From: Paraburkholderia phenoliruptrix
Lineage (GTDB): Bacteria > Pseudomonadota > Gammaproteobacteria > Burkholderiales > Burkholderiaceae
DNA length: 64,000 nucleotides
Direction of reading: 5' to 3'
Assembly (NCBI RefSeq): GCF_902859825.1
Contig: NZ_CADIKB010000010.1
Span: forward strand, 1 to 64,000
Shown: piece by piece, positions 63,340 through 64,000 of the stretch
Position numbering within the stretch: position 1 is the first letter of the stretch
Layout of the letters: the number at the start of each line of letters is the position of its first letter
The notes under the pieces: model-generated
Told to the model about the DNA's origin: nothing
The model's input: only the letters and a program-made list of their open reading frames with translations
Database searches by the model: none
Program-made: the position numbers and the translations under genes

Positions 63340-64000
63340 ATGAAGCGGTTTCTCGTGGCATTGAAGTATGTAGCAAGCGTCGTGACTGCTCTCGCGATTG
63401 CGGCGTGCGGCGGCAGCAATCTGAATCCTCCCAATCCCCCGAAAGTCATTATCGACAGCGACTACAACACGCTGAGCGACGACGGTCAGCTCGGCGTCAT
63501 GGCGGCGCAATTGCAGGCGCAAGGATCGTTGAAGGTGCTCGGCATTACCGTGGTATCCGGCAATCAGTGGTTGAAACAGGGCGTGGCGGACGCATTGAAA
63601 TCCGTGGAGCGGCTCGGCGTCGACAAGCAGATCGGCATCTATGCAGGCGCCAACTATGCACTGTCGCACGATTTCGCCACCATCCAGGCGGAAATGGCGC
63701 AATTCCCCGGCGGCGACGGTTATCTCGGCGCGTGGGGAAGGCCCGAGCCGAAGTCGGATAGCGACCTCGTCGCGCCGCCCGACGGCTTCGCGACTCACAC
63801 CAAAGTGCAGAGCAAAAGCGCGGTGGATTTCATCGTCGATTCAGTCAAGCAGAATCCCGGCGAAGTCACGATTCTTGCTATCGGACCATTGACCAACATC
63901 GCGCTCGCCACACGCCAGCATCCCGAGATCGTGCCGTTGATCAAGCAGATCATTTATATGGGCGGCGCGATCGACGTGCCGGGCAATACCACGCCGACGG
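63340..64000 (+). CDS. Nucleoside-hydrolase-like lipoprotein, cut by the window end
   Basis: 220 codons are visible before the window ends. Lipobox A-I-A-A-C23 marks a lipoprotein. The nucleoside-hydrolase Asp cluster is present as D39-S-D41 and D47-D48, with two extra residues compared with the classical D-T-D-P-G-x-D-D, a variant known in nucleoside-hydrolase-like proteins. A-I-G-P-L-T-N-I-A-L-A and Y-M-G-G-A follow as in the family. CAGGAG precedes the ATG. Calcium-dependent cleavage of a nucleoside or related glycoside is plausible; the substrate and the C-terminus are unseen. Confidence 0.88.
   Translation, partial: MKRFLVALKYVASVVTALAIAACGGSNLNPPNPPKVIIDSDYNTLSDDGQLGVMAAQLQAQGSLKVLGITVVSGNQWLKQGVADALKSVERLGVDKQIGIYAGANYALSHDFATIQAEMAQFPGGDGYLGAWGRPEPKSDSDLVAPPDGFATHTKVQSKSAVDFIVDSVKQNPGEVTILAIGPLTNIALATRQHPEIVPLIKQIIYMGGAIDVPGNTTPT

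Overview
The window looks like a chromosomal segment of a Burkholderia-group beta-proteobacterium, probably Paraburkholderia or Burkholderia. The evidence is the high G+C codon use, a Burkholderia-type trimeric porin, a MocR/DMT gene pair, and a type VI secretion (T6SS) locus laid out like the Burkholderia T6SS-1 cluster. No tRNA, rRNA, CRISPR array, insertion sequence or prophage was seen. The placement is inferred from gene content; no database was searched.

Positions 1-12,400 hold sugar-acid catabolism: an FCD/GntR regulator, a hexarate MFS permease, KdgD, GarD, uronate dehydrogenase, an SMP-30 lactonase, a DctPQM TRAP importer and a porin. Together they read as uronate uptake, oxidation to galactarate/glucarate, dehydration, and conversion to alpha-ketoglutarate semialdehyde. 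Three exact and two near matches to the FadR-type operator TNGTNNNACNA lie in front of the regulator, between kdgD and garD, and upstream of the TRAP operon, so one regulator probably controls all of them.

Positions 12,400-26,200 are metabolic and accessory. They hold a 4-OT-like tautomerase, a class II aldolase and a urea channel as a likely operon. Next come a glycolipid-binding-type protein and a cluster of Baeyer-Villiger-type monooxygenase, SDR, diiron-type hydrolase and alpha/beta hydrolase with a MerR regulator and a perfect inverted repeat. A GNAT acetyltransferase, a divergent EamA/MocR pair, an orphan TAXI binding protein and a zinc-ribbon membrane protein follow.

Positions 26,200-41,100 are mixed. 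They include an 883-bp gap with the remnant of a DHA2-like efflux gene and a 24-bp palindrome, then an orphan receiver protein, a Zur-like regulator, a GST, a NERD-helicase fusion and a phosphoribosyltransferase-HAD fusion. A three-gene signalling module (sulfite-oxidase-fold periplasmic protein, hybrid kinase, BetR-receiver protein) is followed by a DAO-family oxidoreductase, a C39-like protein, a small Cys-rich secreted protein, an ornithine-cyclodeaminase-family reductase and zwf.

Positions 41,100-63,200 are the T6SS. tssJ-tssK-tssL read left from a divergent promoter region, and a TPR lipoprotein gene plus tssB-C-hcp-E-F-G-H-A read right. Converging on tssA is a leftward block: tssM, tagF and an OmpA-type protein. 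An M15-type peptidase (TagX-like) and a divergent low-complexity protein close the locus. tssM is broken into two frames at 60,089/60,090 with about 35-60 residues missing, so the apparatus is probably non-functional here unless this is a sequence error. No vgrG, PAAR or effector gene is present. The window ends inside a nucleoside-hydrolase-like lipoprotein gene.
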